From an uncultured Eubacterium sp. (GTDB taxonomy: Bacteria; Bacillota; Clostridia; Lachnospirales; Lachnospiraceae): DNA of 64,000 nucleotides. The notes beneath the pieces are model-generated. The model was not told where the DNA came from. It saw only the letters and a list, made by a program, of their open reading frames with translations, and made no database searches. The stretch's first letter is position 1; the number at the start of each line of letters is the position of its first letter. The translations under genes and the position numbers were made by a program. The stretch is from positions 1 to 64,000 of the forward strand of contig CAKRIZ010000005.1 in assembly GCA_934351445.1 (NCBI GenBank), in the 5' to 3' direction. This document shows, one piece after another, positions 53,436-62,436 of the stretch.

Positions 53436-54920
53436 ATGAAAGTAAACCAGAATATATCAGCTGTGATCTCCAATGCACAGCTTCACCGGACAGAGAATGC
53501 ATTGACAGCGTCTATCGAGAAGCTGTCTTCCGGCTACAAGATCAACAAAGCCAAGGACAGCCCGGCGGGCATGGCGATCAGCAACAAGATGCGTGCACAG
53601 ATCAAGGCGCTGGATCAGTCGGGCAAAAATGCGGCAGACGGTACGAGCGTGATGCAGACGGCGGATGGTGCATTGAACGAGACACATGCCATGCTGCAGC
53701 GCATGCGTGAACTGGCGGTTCAGTCTGCGACCGATACGATGGGTACAGAGGACAGGGATGCCTGCCAGAAGGAGATTGAGGCGCTTCAGGCAGAGATTGA
53801 CCGTATTGCGACAGACACAGAGTTTAATGGTCAGGCTTTACTGGACGGTTCACAGGATTTTCGCATTTTCCCCAGTGTCAATAACGAATTGGCAGGAACA
53901 TATATCCGCAATTTCCAGACATCGGATAATGTATCAGCAGAAAATTACAAATTTGATATTACACAGCTTCCGGAGCAAGCCAAGTATACCAATCTGGCGG
54001 TCACAGCCGGACAGGAAGGTGTTGTAGAGCTCAATGGCTGCTCGGTAGAGATCTTAAAGACAGATACACAGGATGAGATCTATGAGAAGCTCAAGCAGCT
54101 CGGTGAACTCGCGGGTGTGACTGTGACAAAAAACGGAGCCAATGCTTATGATCTGGTAACGGTTGATTACGGTAAAAGCGCGAAGCTTGAGGGTACCGTA
54201 TTCGGTAAGGAAATACAGGATCCTGCCACCGGCAAGACTCCCGAGGGAAAAGACGCAGGTATTACGTTGATTCGTGACACGGATACAAAAAAGGATGCAA
54301 AAGGAAACGATGTGCTTGATCCGGTTACGAAAAAGCCGGTTCCGTATGGCGAGGGTTTTTCTTCCACGGCGACCTGTCTCACCGATGGCACAAAAGTGAC
54401 GATTCGTGATCTGAACGGTTTTGAGATGATCTTTGAGATTGATCCGGAAAAGGATACGCAGAACGTCCTGAAGAATGCAATCGCTGGTGCGACTAAAGCT
54501 ACGATTGACCTGGAGATGACCAATATCGGCAGCATGACGCTGCAGGTCGGTGCACACGAGAACCAGGTCATTGATCTGCGAATCCCCTCGGTGACCTGTG
54601 AGGCACTCTATATTGATGATCTGAATGTGGTTCGGAAAGGTGGCGCGGATAAGGCGATCGCAGCACTTGATGATGCGATTGCACAGGTCAGTGCCGTGCG
54701 TTCGCGCATCGGAGCTTATCAGAATCGTCTGGATTATGCGGTGAGCAGTCTGGACGGAACGGTAGAGAATATGGAGGCTGCGATCTCACGTATCATGGAT
54801 ACGGATATGGCAGAGGAGATGTCGACCTATTCAAATATGAACGTGCTTGATCAGGCAGGAATCTCTGTGCTGACACAGGCGAATGATATGCCCCAGCAGA
54901 TTTTACAGCTCCTGCAGTAG
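53436..54920 (+). CDS. fliC: Flagellin
   Basis: A 494-residue flagellin. The conserved N-terminal D0/D1 (VNQNISAVISNAQLHRTENA, then LSSGYKINKAKDSPAGMAIS) and C-terminal D1/D0 (RSRIGAYQNRLDYAVSSLDG, then VLTQANDMPQQILQLLQ) are intact. The variable middle (about 145-390) is strand-rich and carries two similar stretches, DPATGKTPEGKDAG and DPVTKKPVPYGEG, in an exposed loop. GAGGTG is 7 nt upstream. Followed by the FliS-like chaperone. Confidence 0.95.
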   Translation: MKVNQNISAVISNAQLHRTENALTASIEKLSSGYKINKAKDSPAGMAISNKMRAQIKALDQSGKNAADGTSVMQTADGALNETHAMLQRMRELAVQSATDTMGTEDRDACQKEIEALQAEIDRIATDTEFNGQALLDGSQDFRIFPSVNNELAGTYIRNFQTSDNVSAENYKFDITQLPEQAKYTNLAVTAGQEGVVELNGCSVEILKTDTQDEIYEKLKQLGELAGVTVTKNGANAYDLVTVDYGKSAKLEGTVFGKEIQDPATGKTPEGKDAGITLIRDTDTKKDAKGNDVLDPVTKKPVPYGEGFSSTATCLTDGTKVTIRDLNGFEMIFEIDPEKDTQNVLKNAIAGATKATIDLEMTNIGSMTLQVGAHENQVIDLRIPSVTCEALYIDDLNVVRKGGADKAIAALDDAIAQVSAVRSRIGAYQNRLDYAVSSLDGTVENMEAAISRIMDTDMAEEMSTYSNMNVLDQAGISVLTQANDMPQQILQLLQ

Positions 54921-54945
54921 TTTGGGTGTCGGGGGTTGACAGGAT

Positions 54946-55422
54946 ATGACAGATGAAAAGAAAAAAGAATTTACACGCAGGCTGACCCAGTGTAATGCGA
55001 GTGAGATGATTGTCATCCAGTTTGAGATCTTTTTTACTTATCTGGATGATGCACTGGAGGCATACGAGCTGGGCGGAGAGCCTTACCGCATGGCGATCCG
55101 GCATGCGGATGCGGTACTTGTGAGATTGCAGGATTCTCTGGACTTCAAATATGATCTGGCGAAGCAGCTGTATCCGTTGTATACTTATAGCCGCAGACAG
55201 ATTGCACTGGCATTAGCGACACACAAAAAGAAGCCGATCTCCAATGCCAGAAACGTGATGACCAGGCTGTATGATGCATTTGCACAGATTGCAGCGGAAG
55301 ATACGACCGGACCGGTCATGCACAATACGGAGACGGTGTATGCAGGATATACTTATGGAAAGCATGCGTTAAATGAAGCCGCCTATGATGGAGGCAGCAA
55401 TAACCGTGGATTTTTAGTATAG
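54946..55422 (+). CDS. FliS-like flagellin chaperone
   Basis: A 158-residue helical protein. The first helix pattern (KEFTRRLTQCNASEMIVIQF, then FEIFFTYLDDALEAYELGG) matches FliS, which binds the flagellin C-terminus and blocks early polymerisation. The C-terminus is longer than usual (FliS is about 130). Identification rests on helix pattern and position right after flagellin. Confidence 0.75.
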   Translation: MTDEKKKEFTRRLTQCNASEMIVIQFEIFFTYLDDALEAYELGGEPYRMAIRHADAVLVRLQDSLDFKYDLAKQLYPLYTYSRRQIALALATHKKKPISNARNVMTRLYDAFAQIAAEDTTGPVMHNTETVYAGYTYGKHALNEAAYDGGSNNRGFLV

Positions 55423-55438
55423 CATTTTTGCGCGGCAG

Positions 55439-55466
55439 AAAAAGAGAGGGAGACCTCTCTTTTTTG
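55439..55466. terminator. Bidirectional terminator
   Basis: AGAGAGG and CCTCTCT form a stem with A and T runs on both sides, between the convergent FliS-like and DUF2508 genes. Confidence 0.8.
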
Positions 55467-55476
55467 TTGCAGTACA

Positions 55477-55698
55477 CTATTTATATTCTTTTACGGAATT
55501 CAGCAAAAACCGGTAGCGCAGCTGTGCAGAATTGAGCTGATAGATATAGGCATCGATCAGATCCGGGTCTGTCACATTCGAAAAGGCAGAATAGACGTGT
55601 TCGAGTTCGCGCTTCGTGCGTTCAAGGTCGTCTAATAATACCGTGTAGTGAGGGTTATTTTCGGGTGTTGTTGTCGTTGGATGAAATAGGTGCAGCAT
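55477..55698 (-). CDS. DUF2508 (YaaL-like) protein
   Basis: A 73-residue helical protein, with LLDDLERTKRELEHVYSAFS and DPDLIDAYIYQLNSAQLRYR as the family pattern. AGGAGG is 6 nt before ATG 55698; the frame opens at 55770 without a ribosome site. In Bacillus yaaL lies next to bofA; here the two are divergent neighbours. Function unknown. Confidence 0.85.
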   Translation of the reverse strand: MLHLFHPTTTTPENNPHYTVLLDDLERTKRELEHVYSAFSNVTDPDLIDAYIYQLNSAQLRYRFLLNSVKEYK

Positions 55699-55890
55699 AG
55701 GAAACCTCCTATCATGTGGGATAATTTTGCAGTGTAGCGCCTGCCATGCCGGCATGGCCTGTATGCACATGTGCGACCGGCATTGTTCAGTATATATTCA
55801 TTGTAAGCAACAAATTGGGAGATTATTCAAATATAGGCATATTTTACAAAAATGCGAGTACATTGGTACAAAGCAGGCAGGAGGGTGCAT

Positions 55891-56163
55891 ATGGATACAA
55901 TGACCGGTATGCTGTTGATTGTGGCTGCATGTGCCGCAGTACTCATCATTAGCGTTATGCGTAGAAAAGCCGCATTTTTACTACGTTTTCTGGTGCGGAT
56001 GATCATCGGTGCATTTGCGATTATGGCGACGAACAGTGCGCTTGCAACAGCCGGGCTGAGCATATTTGTGGGACTGAATGTATGGAGCCTTCTCACAGTC
56101 GGAACGCTCGGAATCGGCGGTTTTGGAATGCTTTATGCAATTTTACTGTACATGAACCTGTAG
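55891..56163 (+). CDS. bofA: BofA-family protein
   Basis: A 90-residue protein with two or three membrane helices and the family C-terminus (FVGLNVWSLLTVGTLGIGGF). BofA restrains the sigma-K processing protease in spore formers. AGGAGG is 6 nt before ATG 55891. Presence alone does not prove sporulation, since the family is wider. Confidence 0.88.
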   Translation: MDTMTGMLLIVAACAAVLIISVMRRKAAFLLRFLVRMIIGAFAIMATNSALATAGLSIFVGLNVWSLLTVGTLGIGGFGMLYAILLYMNL

Positions 56164-56196
56164 TATTGCGAAAAAAATTTTTTTCGTGATACTACA
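56159..56196. repeat. 38-bp palindrome with A7T7 centre
   Basis: TGTAGTAT and ATACTACA flank a TG/TG mismatch and CGAAAAAAA/TTTTTTTCG, beginning at the last codon of bofA. It may act as a terminator in both directions; the all-AT centre also makes it a candidate protein-binding palindrome. The rest of the gap to 56371 holds only the repeats at 56273. Confidence 0.7.
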
Positions 56197-56272
56197 TGGA
56201 CAGCTTTCATATTCTCATCTATAATCACCATACAATCTATCAGATCTTATTTCTGTAAATCAAAAGTTCTAA

Positions 56273-56300
56273 GTAACTATTTCGTAACTGCTTCATAACT
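56273..56300 (+). promoter_or_regulatory. Three direct repeats, period 11 bp
   Basis: GTAACT at 56273, GTAACT at 56284 and ATAACT at 56295, each one helical turn apart and about 70 bp before the first tad gene. Such arrays are typical of OmpR/PhoB-family response regulators. Confidence 0.5.
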
Positions 56301-56371
56301 GGTTGCTATTTATACAGTTACAGGATTTCAAGTGGCTTAAAAAATGATGGTATAAAAAGGAGGTGCAGCGT

Positions 56372-57340
56372 ATACAAACGAGACTGGCAATTTTAGACAG
56401 GGAGATCGGAGAGGGGCTCAGTACCTATCTGATGCTGCATGGCGGCAGCCTGCAGCCGGTATTATGTGACAGTCCGCAAATGCTGTTTCGGTCCGGGGCA
56501 CCAATCGGTCTGGTCGGAGCATCCTATTATCAGGAAGTAGAGGAGGCGAAAGCTGTGGAGGGCATGCAGATCTTCTGGCTGGGCGAAGGGCAGATATCGC
56601 CCTATCAGCCTGCAGATGCATTGATCCGGGAACTGTACCGACAGGCAATGGAGCGGCAGATCTTTCTGCCGGGTGCACTTCGGACATTGGGACATGATAA
56701 GGAGCTGATAGCGGTATGTTCACCGCATGGCTATGACCAGCAGACGGCATTTGCCGTTGTTTACAGTCTGCTGCGGTCGGAGCAGGTACGGACGCTGTAT
56801 CTGGATTTTATGTATTACAACGGATTCTTCGACATATCTGATAAAAACGTGGGAGATCTTATGTATGAATTGCACAAGCAGACGCAGCCGATCAGCCATA
56901 TGTTACCGGCATTTGTGCGGATATGCAGATCACTGGATTATATACCGCCGGTTCGTGTACAGATGGATCTGGAAGATTTAACAGGAGAAGATTTTACACA
57001 GCTGTTACAGCAGTTGCTGCAGGATAGTGAATATGGGCTGATCGTGGTCAATCTGCCATGCAGGCCCAGCTTCCTTCGGGCGGTATACGATAGCTGCAGT
57101 TGTATGTATAGTCTCCAGCGGGAGGGTGCCCTGTACGACCGTGCACAGGCCCGCCTGCTGGAAGATCTCGGATGGGATCCGGTGCAGACAGGGACATCCC
57201 ATCTGGAGGTGATTCCAATGCCTGCGATCAGCGGCAGCTTTTCGCTGGATGAGTCGATGTATGAGGAATTATTGTTTGGCGAGATGGCGGCATTTATTCG
57301 AAAATATCTCGATACAGCCAATGGATCGCCTACAAGCTGA
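56372..57340 (+). CDS. CpaE-like protein of the tad locus, probable ATA start
   Basis: A 322-residue protein. The N-terminus (TRLAILDREIGEGLSTYLM) looks like a receiver-like domain. The C-terminal half has a degenerate P-loop (IAVCSPHGYDQQTAFAVVYS) in place of GKGGxGKS and the DSEYGLIVVNLPC strand. CpaE/TadZ localise the pilus machine. AAAAGGAGGTG precedes ATA 56372 by 8 nt from AGGAGG; GTG 56363 is the last base of that site and cannot start, and the next ATG is codon 21. Confidence 0.75.
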   Translation: MQTRLAILDREIGEGLSTYLMLHGGSLQPVLCDSPQMLFRSGAPIGLVGASYYQEVEEAKAVEGMQIFWLGEGQISPYQPADALIRELYRQAMERQIFLPGALRTLGHDKELIAVCSPHGYDQQTAFAVVYSLLRSEQVRTLYLDFMYYNGFFDISDKNVGDLMYELHKQTQPISHMLPAFVRICRSLDYIPPVRVQMDLEDLTGEDFTQLLQQLLQDSEYGLIVVNLPCRPSFLRAVYDSCSCMYSLQREGALYDRAQARLLEDLGWDPVQTGTSHLEVIPMPAISGSFSLDESMYEELLFGEMAAFIRKYLDTANGSPTS

Positions 57341-57351
57341 GAGGAGGCGCT

Positions 57352-58605
57352 ATGCACAAATATAAGCCGGAATGCAAGTCAGATGACAAACAGGAATATG
57401 TGCAGGCATTGCAGGGGATTGTACTGGAGCGCATGGATGTGTCACGTGAACTCACAGATCAGGAGTTGTGGGATCTGATCGATGCGGCAGTAATAGAACA
57501 CCGTGATCCGGCGGCTTCCCTGAATGTGCGCGAATCAGCGAGACAGCAGGTGTTTTATGCACTCAGGGGGCTTGATGTGCTGCAGGAACTGGTAGAAGAT
57601 CCACAGATCACGGAGATCATGGTCAATGGTTATCAACAGATCTTTTACGAGAAGCAGGGAAGAATTCACAAGTGGGACAGGCAGTTTGCATCCAGAGAAA
57701 AGCTGGAGGATGTGATCCAGTCCATGGTAGCAGTGGGAAACCGTATGGTCAATGAGTCGATGCCGATTGTGGATACCAGACTGCGGGATGGTTCCCGTGT
57801 GAATATTGTATTGGAGCCGGTTGCGATCGATGGATCGGTGATCACGATCCGAAAATTTCCCGCGAAGCCGATGCAGATGGCGGATCTGCTACGCATCGGA
57901 TCGTTATCGGAGCAGATGGCAGAGTGGCTGCAGGCATTAGTCGCTGCCGGGTACAATATCTTTGTATCCGGAGGCACCGGTTCTGGAAAAACAACATTCC
58001 TAAATGCCCTGTCCGGCTATATCCCATCGGATGTCCGTGTTGTGACGATCGAGGATTCTGCGGAGCTGCAGCTTCGTGGGATACCCAATCTGGTGCGGCT
58101 GGAGACGCGTGTGTCCAATCTGGAAAATGTGGCAGAAATATCGATCCGGCAGTTGATCCGCACGGCGCTGCGCATGCGCCCGGACCGGATCATCGTCGGT
58201 GAATGCAGAGGAGCGGAGGCGCTGGATATGCTGCAGGCGATGAATACCGGGCATGATGGCTCGCTCAGTACCGGGCATGCCAATTCCTGTCAGGATATGC
58301 TCAGGCGCCTGGAGACGATGGTTCTCATGGGCATGGAGCTGCCCATCAGTGCGATCCGTGCGCAGATTGCATCCGGTATAGATGTGCTCGTTCATCTGGG
58401 CAGACTGCGGGATCGAACCCGGAAAGTCCTTGACATCATGGAATTAGATGGTATGTCACAGGGGGAGATCCGGCTGAATCCGATCTATCATTTTGAAGAA
58501 ACCGGAGAGCAGGATGGAATGGTCATTGGTGAGTGGAGGCAGCAGCATACGCTGATTCATAGGGAGAAGCTGTTTGCGGCCGGATTGGAGGGTCAATTTG
58601 GGTGA
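57352..58605 (+). CDS. cpaF: Tad pilus assembly ATPase, CpaF/TadA
   Basis: A 417-residue secretion ATPase. An N-terminal helical domain (about 10-100) is followed by the RecA core with Walker A FVSGGTGSGKTTFLNAL, the Asp box VVTIEDSAELQL, Walker B MRPDRIIVGECRGAEALDML and the His box GHDGSLSTGHANS. It powers Flp pilin assembly. GAGGAGG is 4 nt before the ATG; the stop overlaps the next gene. Confidence 0.95.
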   Translation: MHKYKPECKSDDKQEYVQALQGIVLERMDVSRELTDQELWDLIDAAVIEHRDPAASLNVRESARQQVFYALRGLDVLQELVEDPQITEIMVNGYQQIFYEKQGRIHKWDRQFASREKLEDVIQSMVAVGNRMVNESMPIVDTRLRDGSRVNIVLEPVAIDGSVITIRKFPAKPMQMADLLRIGSLSEQMAEWLQALVAAGYNIFVSGGTGSGKTTFLNALSGYIPSDVRVVTIEDSAELQLRGIPNLVRLETRVSNLENVAEISIRQLIRTALRMRPDRIIVGECRGAEALDMLQAMNTGHDGSLSTGHANSCQDMLRRLETMVLMGMELPISAIRAQIASGIDVLVHLGRLRDRTRKVLDIMELDGMSQGEIRLNPIYHFEETGEQDGMVIGEWRQQHTLIHREKLFAAGLEGQFG

Positions 58606-59344
58606 TTATCGCAAGTATCACTATTCACCGCGTGAACGTATCCGTTACTTTGCGGAAGCGGCGGTATTGATCCTGCTTGTCAGTGATCTGTTTTATGATT
58701 CCTGGCTGGCACTTGGTCTTTTGGCACCATTTTACCCGGTTTATCTGAAGATCCGGGCGAAACAACTGCTGCAACAGCAAAAACAGGAGTTGTGTCTGCA
58801 ATTCAAAGAGACTATTTTGTCTGTTGCGGCTGCGTTAAACGCTGGTTATTCTGTGGAGAATGCATGGCGCGAGGCATATGCCGAGATGGAGCAGATGTAC
58901 GGAGCGGATGCGTTGATGGTGCAGGAATTGCGCCATCTGCTGGCACATCTGGCATTGAATGTGCCGTTGGAGCAATTGCTGCAGGATTTTGCAGTGCGCA
59001 GTGGCATAGAGGATGTCAATAGCTTTTGCCAGGTATTTTTCTATGCGAAGCGCAGTGGCGGAGACTTTATTGGCATTATCCGAAAAACAGCCGGACAGAT
59101 CGGTGAGAAGATCGAGCTTCAGAGACAGCTGCAGGCAGATCTGGCGGCGAGGCGGTTAGAGAGCCGGATCATGAATCTGATGCCAATGGGAATCTTATTG
59201 TATCTGCAGGTGACATCACCCGGCTATTTTGATGTATTGTATGGCAATGTGGCAGGAATCTGTATCATGAGTGTCTGCCTGATCGTTTACCTGACAGCAT
59301 ATGCCCTGTCAGAGCGGATGATGGGTCAGATTTTACAGATATAA
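58598..59344 (+). CDS. tadB: Tad pilus membrane platform protein, TadB-like
   Basis: A 248-residue type II secretion F-domain protein with an N-terminal helix pair (about 15-50), the F domain (about 70-180, ETILSVAAALNAGYSVENAW, FFYAKRSGGDFIGIIRKTAG), and two C-terminal helices. TTG 58598 follows GGAGGG by 5 nt and overlaps the cpaF stop; the open frame back to 58574 is inside cpaF. Confidence 0.9.
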   Translation: MGDYRKYHYSPRERIRYFAEAAVLILLVSDLFYDSWLALGLLAPFYPVYLKIRAKQLLQQQKQELCLQFKETILSVAAALNAGYSVENAWREAYAEMEQMYGADALMVQELRHLLAHLALNVPLEQLLQDFAVRSGIEDVNSFCQVFFYAKRSGGDFIGIIRKTAGQIGEKIELQRQLQADLAARRLESRIMNLMPMGILLYLQVTSPGYFDVLYGNVAGICIMSVCLIVYLTAYALSERMMGQILQI

Positions 59345-59354
59345 AGGGGAAAAT

Positions 59355-60647
59355 ATGTATTTATGCGTCTGTTTTATGATCATCGGTGCCATATGGTATA
59401 TCGTGTGTATCAGGAAAAAACAACAAAAGATATATGGGATCTATGCATTGGTGCTGTTTGTAAGCGGAGCGCTTGGATGGCTGGCATTTATAAGTGATAG
59501 CGGATCACCTACGGATCAATTGGCAGATGTGATCAGCCGTCCGGAACCGGGAAAGGCATCGCTGGAGCAGAACTATGAGTTGGAAGTGGATGATTTGGCA
59601 ATTTGCGAACCGTATCAGATTACTGTGGAAAACCGCCATCTGGGCGCAGATGAGCAAAAAGAGCTCTTTGCGCAGGCAGCCGGGGAGCTGGAACAGGCAT
59701 TTCTTGGAGAGAATGTATCGATGGATCATATCACGCGGCCGGTTGTATTTTTGACAGACGTCATGGATGGATTGATAACTGTCAGTTGGACATTAGACAA
59801 TTATGAAGTGATCAGCCTGTCGGGAGAATTGCAGCGGGATGCATTGGCAGATGAGGGAACTCTCGTCTGTGCGACTGCAACGATGGAATATGAGGATACA
59901 GAGGCCATGCATCGTTTTTCATTTATGGTCTATCCGCCACAACAGTCTGAGACAGAGCAGTTTTTTGATCTGTTGACACAGGCGTTGGCGGATGAGAATG
60001 CATCGACAGATGCCATATTCCGGCTGCCGCGTCAGGTAGATGGACACCGGGTTAGCTGGAGTAAGGAGCGGGGAAAGCTGCCATATGAGATATTGGGACT
60101 CGGTATACTCACAGTCATAGGTGTGATGATTGGGAGACGTGAGGATGAACGTAAAAGGCAGCTGCAGCGCAGGGAGCAGCTGCTGGCAGAATATCCGCAG
60201 ATGCTGGGGCAGATGTCTCTGCTCATCGGTGCCGGGATGACGGTAGGCTATGCATGGGAGAGGCTGGTACAAGGTTATGAAAGGCAGTGTACACAGAGCA
60301 TGCATAGTGGACGGGAGCAGCCGGTCTACGAGGAGATGTGTACAACATATCATCAGATACGCGATGGAGTCAGTGAACGTATTGCTTACGAACAGTTTGG
60401 CGAACGGATTCAGTTATCGGTCTATCGGCGTTTTTCGACCCTGCTTGTGCAAAATCTGCGAAAAGGTACAGCAGGACTTGGCAAACTGCTCGAAAAAGAG
60501 ATGCAGGAAGCGCTGAATGCGCAGGAAAGCAATATCAAAAAGCGGGGTGAGGAGCTGCAGACAAAGCTGTTGCTGCCGATGATGCTTATGCTGGCATTGG
60601 TAGTAGTGATCATCATGATACCCGCATTGGCAAGTTTTCAATTATAA
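59355..60647 (+). CDS. tadC: TadC-like platform protein with an inserted extracytoplasmic domain
   Basis: A 430-residue protein. Two N-terminal helices (1-50), then an acidic soluble domain of about 200 residues (SLEQNYELEVDDLAICEPYQ onward), then a helix (ILGLGILTVIGVMIG) and the F domain (about 270-400, SLLIGAGMTVGYAWERLVQG, RRFSTLLVQNLRKGTAGLG), ending in a helix. TadC is normally about 300 residues, so the inserted domain is unusual. It partners TadB in the inner membrane. Confidence 0.85.
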   Translation: MYLCVCFMIIGAIWYIVCIRKKQQKIYGIYALVLFVSGALGWLAFISDSGSPTDQLADVISRPEPGKASLEQNYELEVDDLAICEPYQITVENRHLGADEQKELFAQAAGELEQAFLGENVSMDHITRPVVFLTDVMDGLITVSWTLDNYEVISLSGELQRDALADEGTLVCATATMEYEDTEAMHRFSFMVYPPQQSETEQFFDLLTQALADENASTDAIFRLPRQVDGHRVSWSKERGKLPYEILGLGILTVIGVMIGRREDERKRQLQRREQLLAEYPQMLGQMSLLIGAGMTVGYAWERLVQGYERQCTQSMHSGREQPVYEEMCTTYHQIRDGVSERIAYEQFGERIQLSVYRRFSTLLVQNLRKGTAGLGKLLEKEMQEALNAQESNIKKRGEELQTKLLLPMMLMLALVVVIIMIPALASFQL

Positions 60648-60686
60648 ATTTATTTATTCAGAATCACGCATAGGAGGAATTGGGAT

Positions 60687-60896
60687 ATGAACAGAGTCGA
60701 TCATTGGATCATTCGATCCGTAATACGCTGCCGGAAGGCGATGGATGTACTGCGCGATGAGAGCGGAATCGGTACGGTAGAGATGATTTTGATTTTAGTC
60801 GTGCTGATTGGATTGGTATTGATCTTTAAAGAAAAGCTGAATACTCTGGTCGGGGACATTTTTAAGACGATTAGCAGCAAGAGTAAAAGTGTCTAA
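60687..60896 (+). CDS. Flp-type pilin
   Basis: A 69-residue prepilin. A basic leader ends DESG, and IGTVEMILILVVLIGLVLIF follows: the processed N-terminus with Glu at position 5 and a single long helix, as in type IVb Flp pilins. AGGAGG is 9 nt upstream. The major pilus subunit for this locus. Confidence 0.9.
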   Translation: MNRVDHWIIRSVIRCRKAMDVLRDESGIGTVEMILILVVLIGLVLIFKEKLNTLVGDIFKTISSKSKSV

Positions 60897-62436
60897 GGTG
60901 AAAATGGCTGATTGGCGTACCACATCCGGGAGCATTACGGTCTTTGCCAGTCTGTCATTGCTGTTAGTCGCATCGTTTCTGCTGGCGCTATTGGAGTGTG
61001 CACGCGTCAAAGGACTGGAGGCATATAGCGGTATGCAGCGGGAAAATGCATTAGAGTGCGTGTTGTCGGAATATGACAGGGATTTGTTCGAACGATATGG
61101 GATCTTTTTGCTGGATGGCGGCTATGGTACCGGAACCATACAATTTGCACAGATGAATGGACGTCTGTTAGAGATCAGCCAGAAAAATCTGCGTCCGGAA
61201 AAGGTGAAATATCTGTTGCAGGGGACGCAGAACTTTTATCAGATGGATGTCACGCAGGCTGAGGTTGGGCAGTATCTGCTCGCAACCGACTATAATGGTG
61301 CCCCATTTCGGGCAATGGCAGTGCAATCTATGAAAGCACGTTATCCGATAGAGCTGTTGCAGACATTATCTGACAGGCTGCAGCAGTCTGAGCGTGCGAT
61401 GGACGAGGCGAGGGCGAGCCAGACATCTATGGATCAGGCGGGACAGCAGATCGAGCATGCGAAGCGGCAGGCAGCAGAACAGGCAGCAGCGTCTGCCGCA
61501 AATGGTGAAACTGCTGCGCCACCGGCACAGGTACCGGAAAACCCGATGGATATTATAAAAAGCATAAAAAAGGCAGACATATTGGCACTGGTAGTGCCAC
61601 AGGGAATGGCAATATCCGCAAAACAGATCGATGGGGAAAGTACGTTGGAGCACCGGCATCTGGTACAGGGTAACGAGTCTTGGGAGGACACAGGGGAATG
61701 GTATGAGGCTGTTTTGTACCAACAGTTTTTGCAGACGCAGTTTGGCTGTTTTACATCTGGATGTACAAGTGGCGGTGCATTGGATTATGAACTGGAATAT
61801 ATTCAGTCAGGAAAAACGTCAGACCGTGCCAACCTAAAGGGTGTCGTCCACGCGCTTTTATTGTTGCGGGAAGGCGCCAATTACCTGTATCTGCAATCAG
61901 ATCAGGTCAAACAGGCGCAGGCATATGAGTTGGCGGGGCTGATTGCGTCAGCACTTGCGATCGCGCCCGCGACTCCTTTGCTCGCGCAGGGAATCCTGGC
62001 GGCATGGGCGTATGCAGAGAGCATCCTCGATGTGCGGACGTTACTGTCCGGCGGCTGCATTCCATGGATGAAGACAGCGGACAGCTGGAGCAGTGATCTG
62101 TCCGGGATCGGTACGTTACTGGCAGGAAACGCGCAGGCAAAGAGTACAACGCAAGGTGAAGATTATCAGGGCTATCTGCAGAAGCTGTTATATTTAAAGA
62201 CGGCCAAGGTTCTGAATTACCGTGCTATGGATCTGATGGAATGGTATAAGACCGCCTGTAGTGACCGTCAGATTCATATGGATGCCATGTTGTTGGCTGT
62301 GCGTGCGACATTTTCCTACGAGGCGAGACCTTTATTTTCTGATCTGGTCACGTTACAGCGGCTGGAGGCCGATCGACTGGAATTCGCGGCATCTGAGGCA
62401 GACAGTTATTTGACGGGGGACAGACAACGTGAATGA
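60889..62436 (+). CDS. Tad-locus extracytoplasmic protein, TadG/DUF5702-like
   Basis: A 515-residue protein. The N-terminus (SGSITVFASLSLLLVASFL) resembles a pseudopilin start, followed by a long exported domain with a short Ala/Gln-rich stretch (about 185-215) and a second hydrophobic stretch near 350-380. It overlaps the Flp stop at GTG 60889; ATG 60904 is an alternative. No catalytic motif seen. Confidence 0.75.
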   Translation: MSKVKMADWRTTSGSITVFASLSLLLVASFLLALLECARVKGLEAYSGMQRENALECVLSEYDRDLFERYGIFLLDGGYGTGTIQFAQMNGRLLEISQKNLRPEKVKYLLQGTQNFYQMDVTQAEVGQYLLATDYNGAPFRAMAVQSMKARYPIELLQTLSDRLQQSERAMDEARASQTSMDQAGQQIEHAKRQAAEQAAASAANGETAAPPAQVPENPMDIIKSIKKADILALVVPQGMAISAKQIDGESTLEHRHLVQGNESWEDTGEWYEAVLYQQFLQTQFGCFTSGCTSGGALDYELEYIQSGKTSDRANLKGVVHALLLLREGANYLYLQSDQVKQAQAYELAGLIASALAIAPATPLLAQGILAAWAYAESILDVRTLLSGGCIPWMKTADSWSSDLSGIGTLLAGNAQAKSTTQGEDYQGYLQKLLYLKTAKVLNYRAMDLMEWYKTACSDRQIHMDAMLLAVRATFSYEARPLFSDLVTLQRLEADRLEFAASEADSYLTGDRQRE

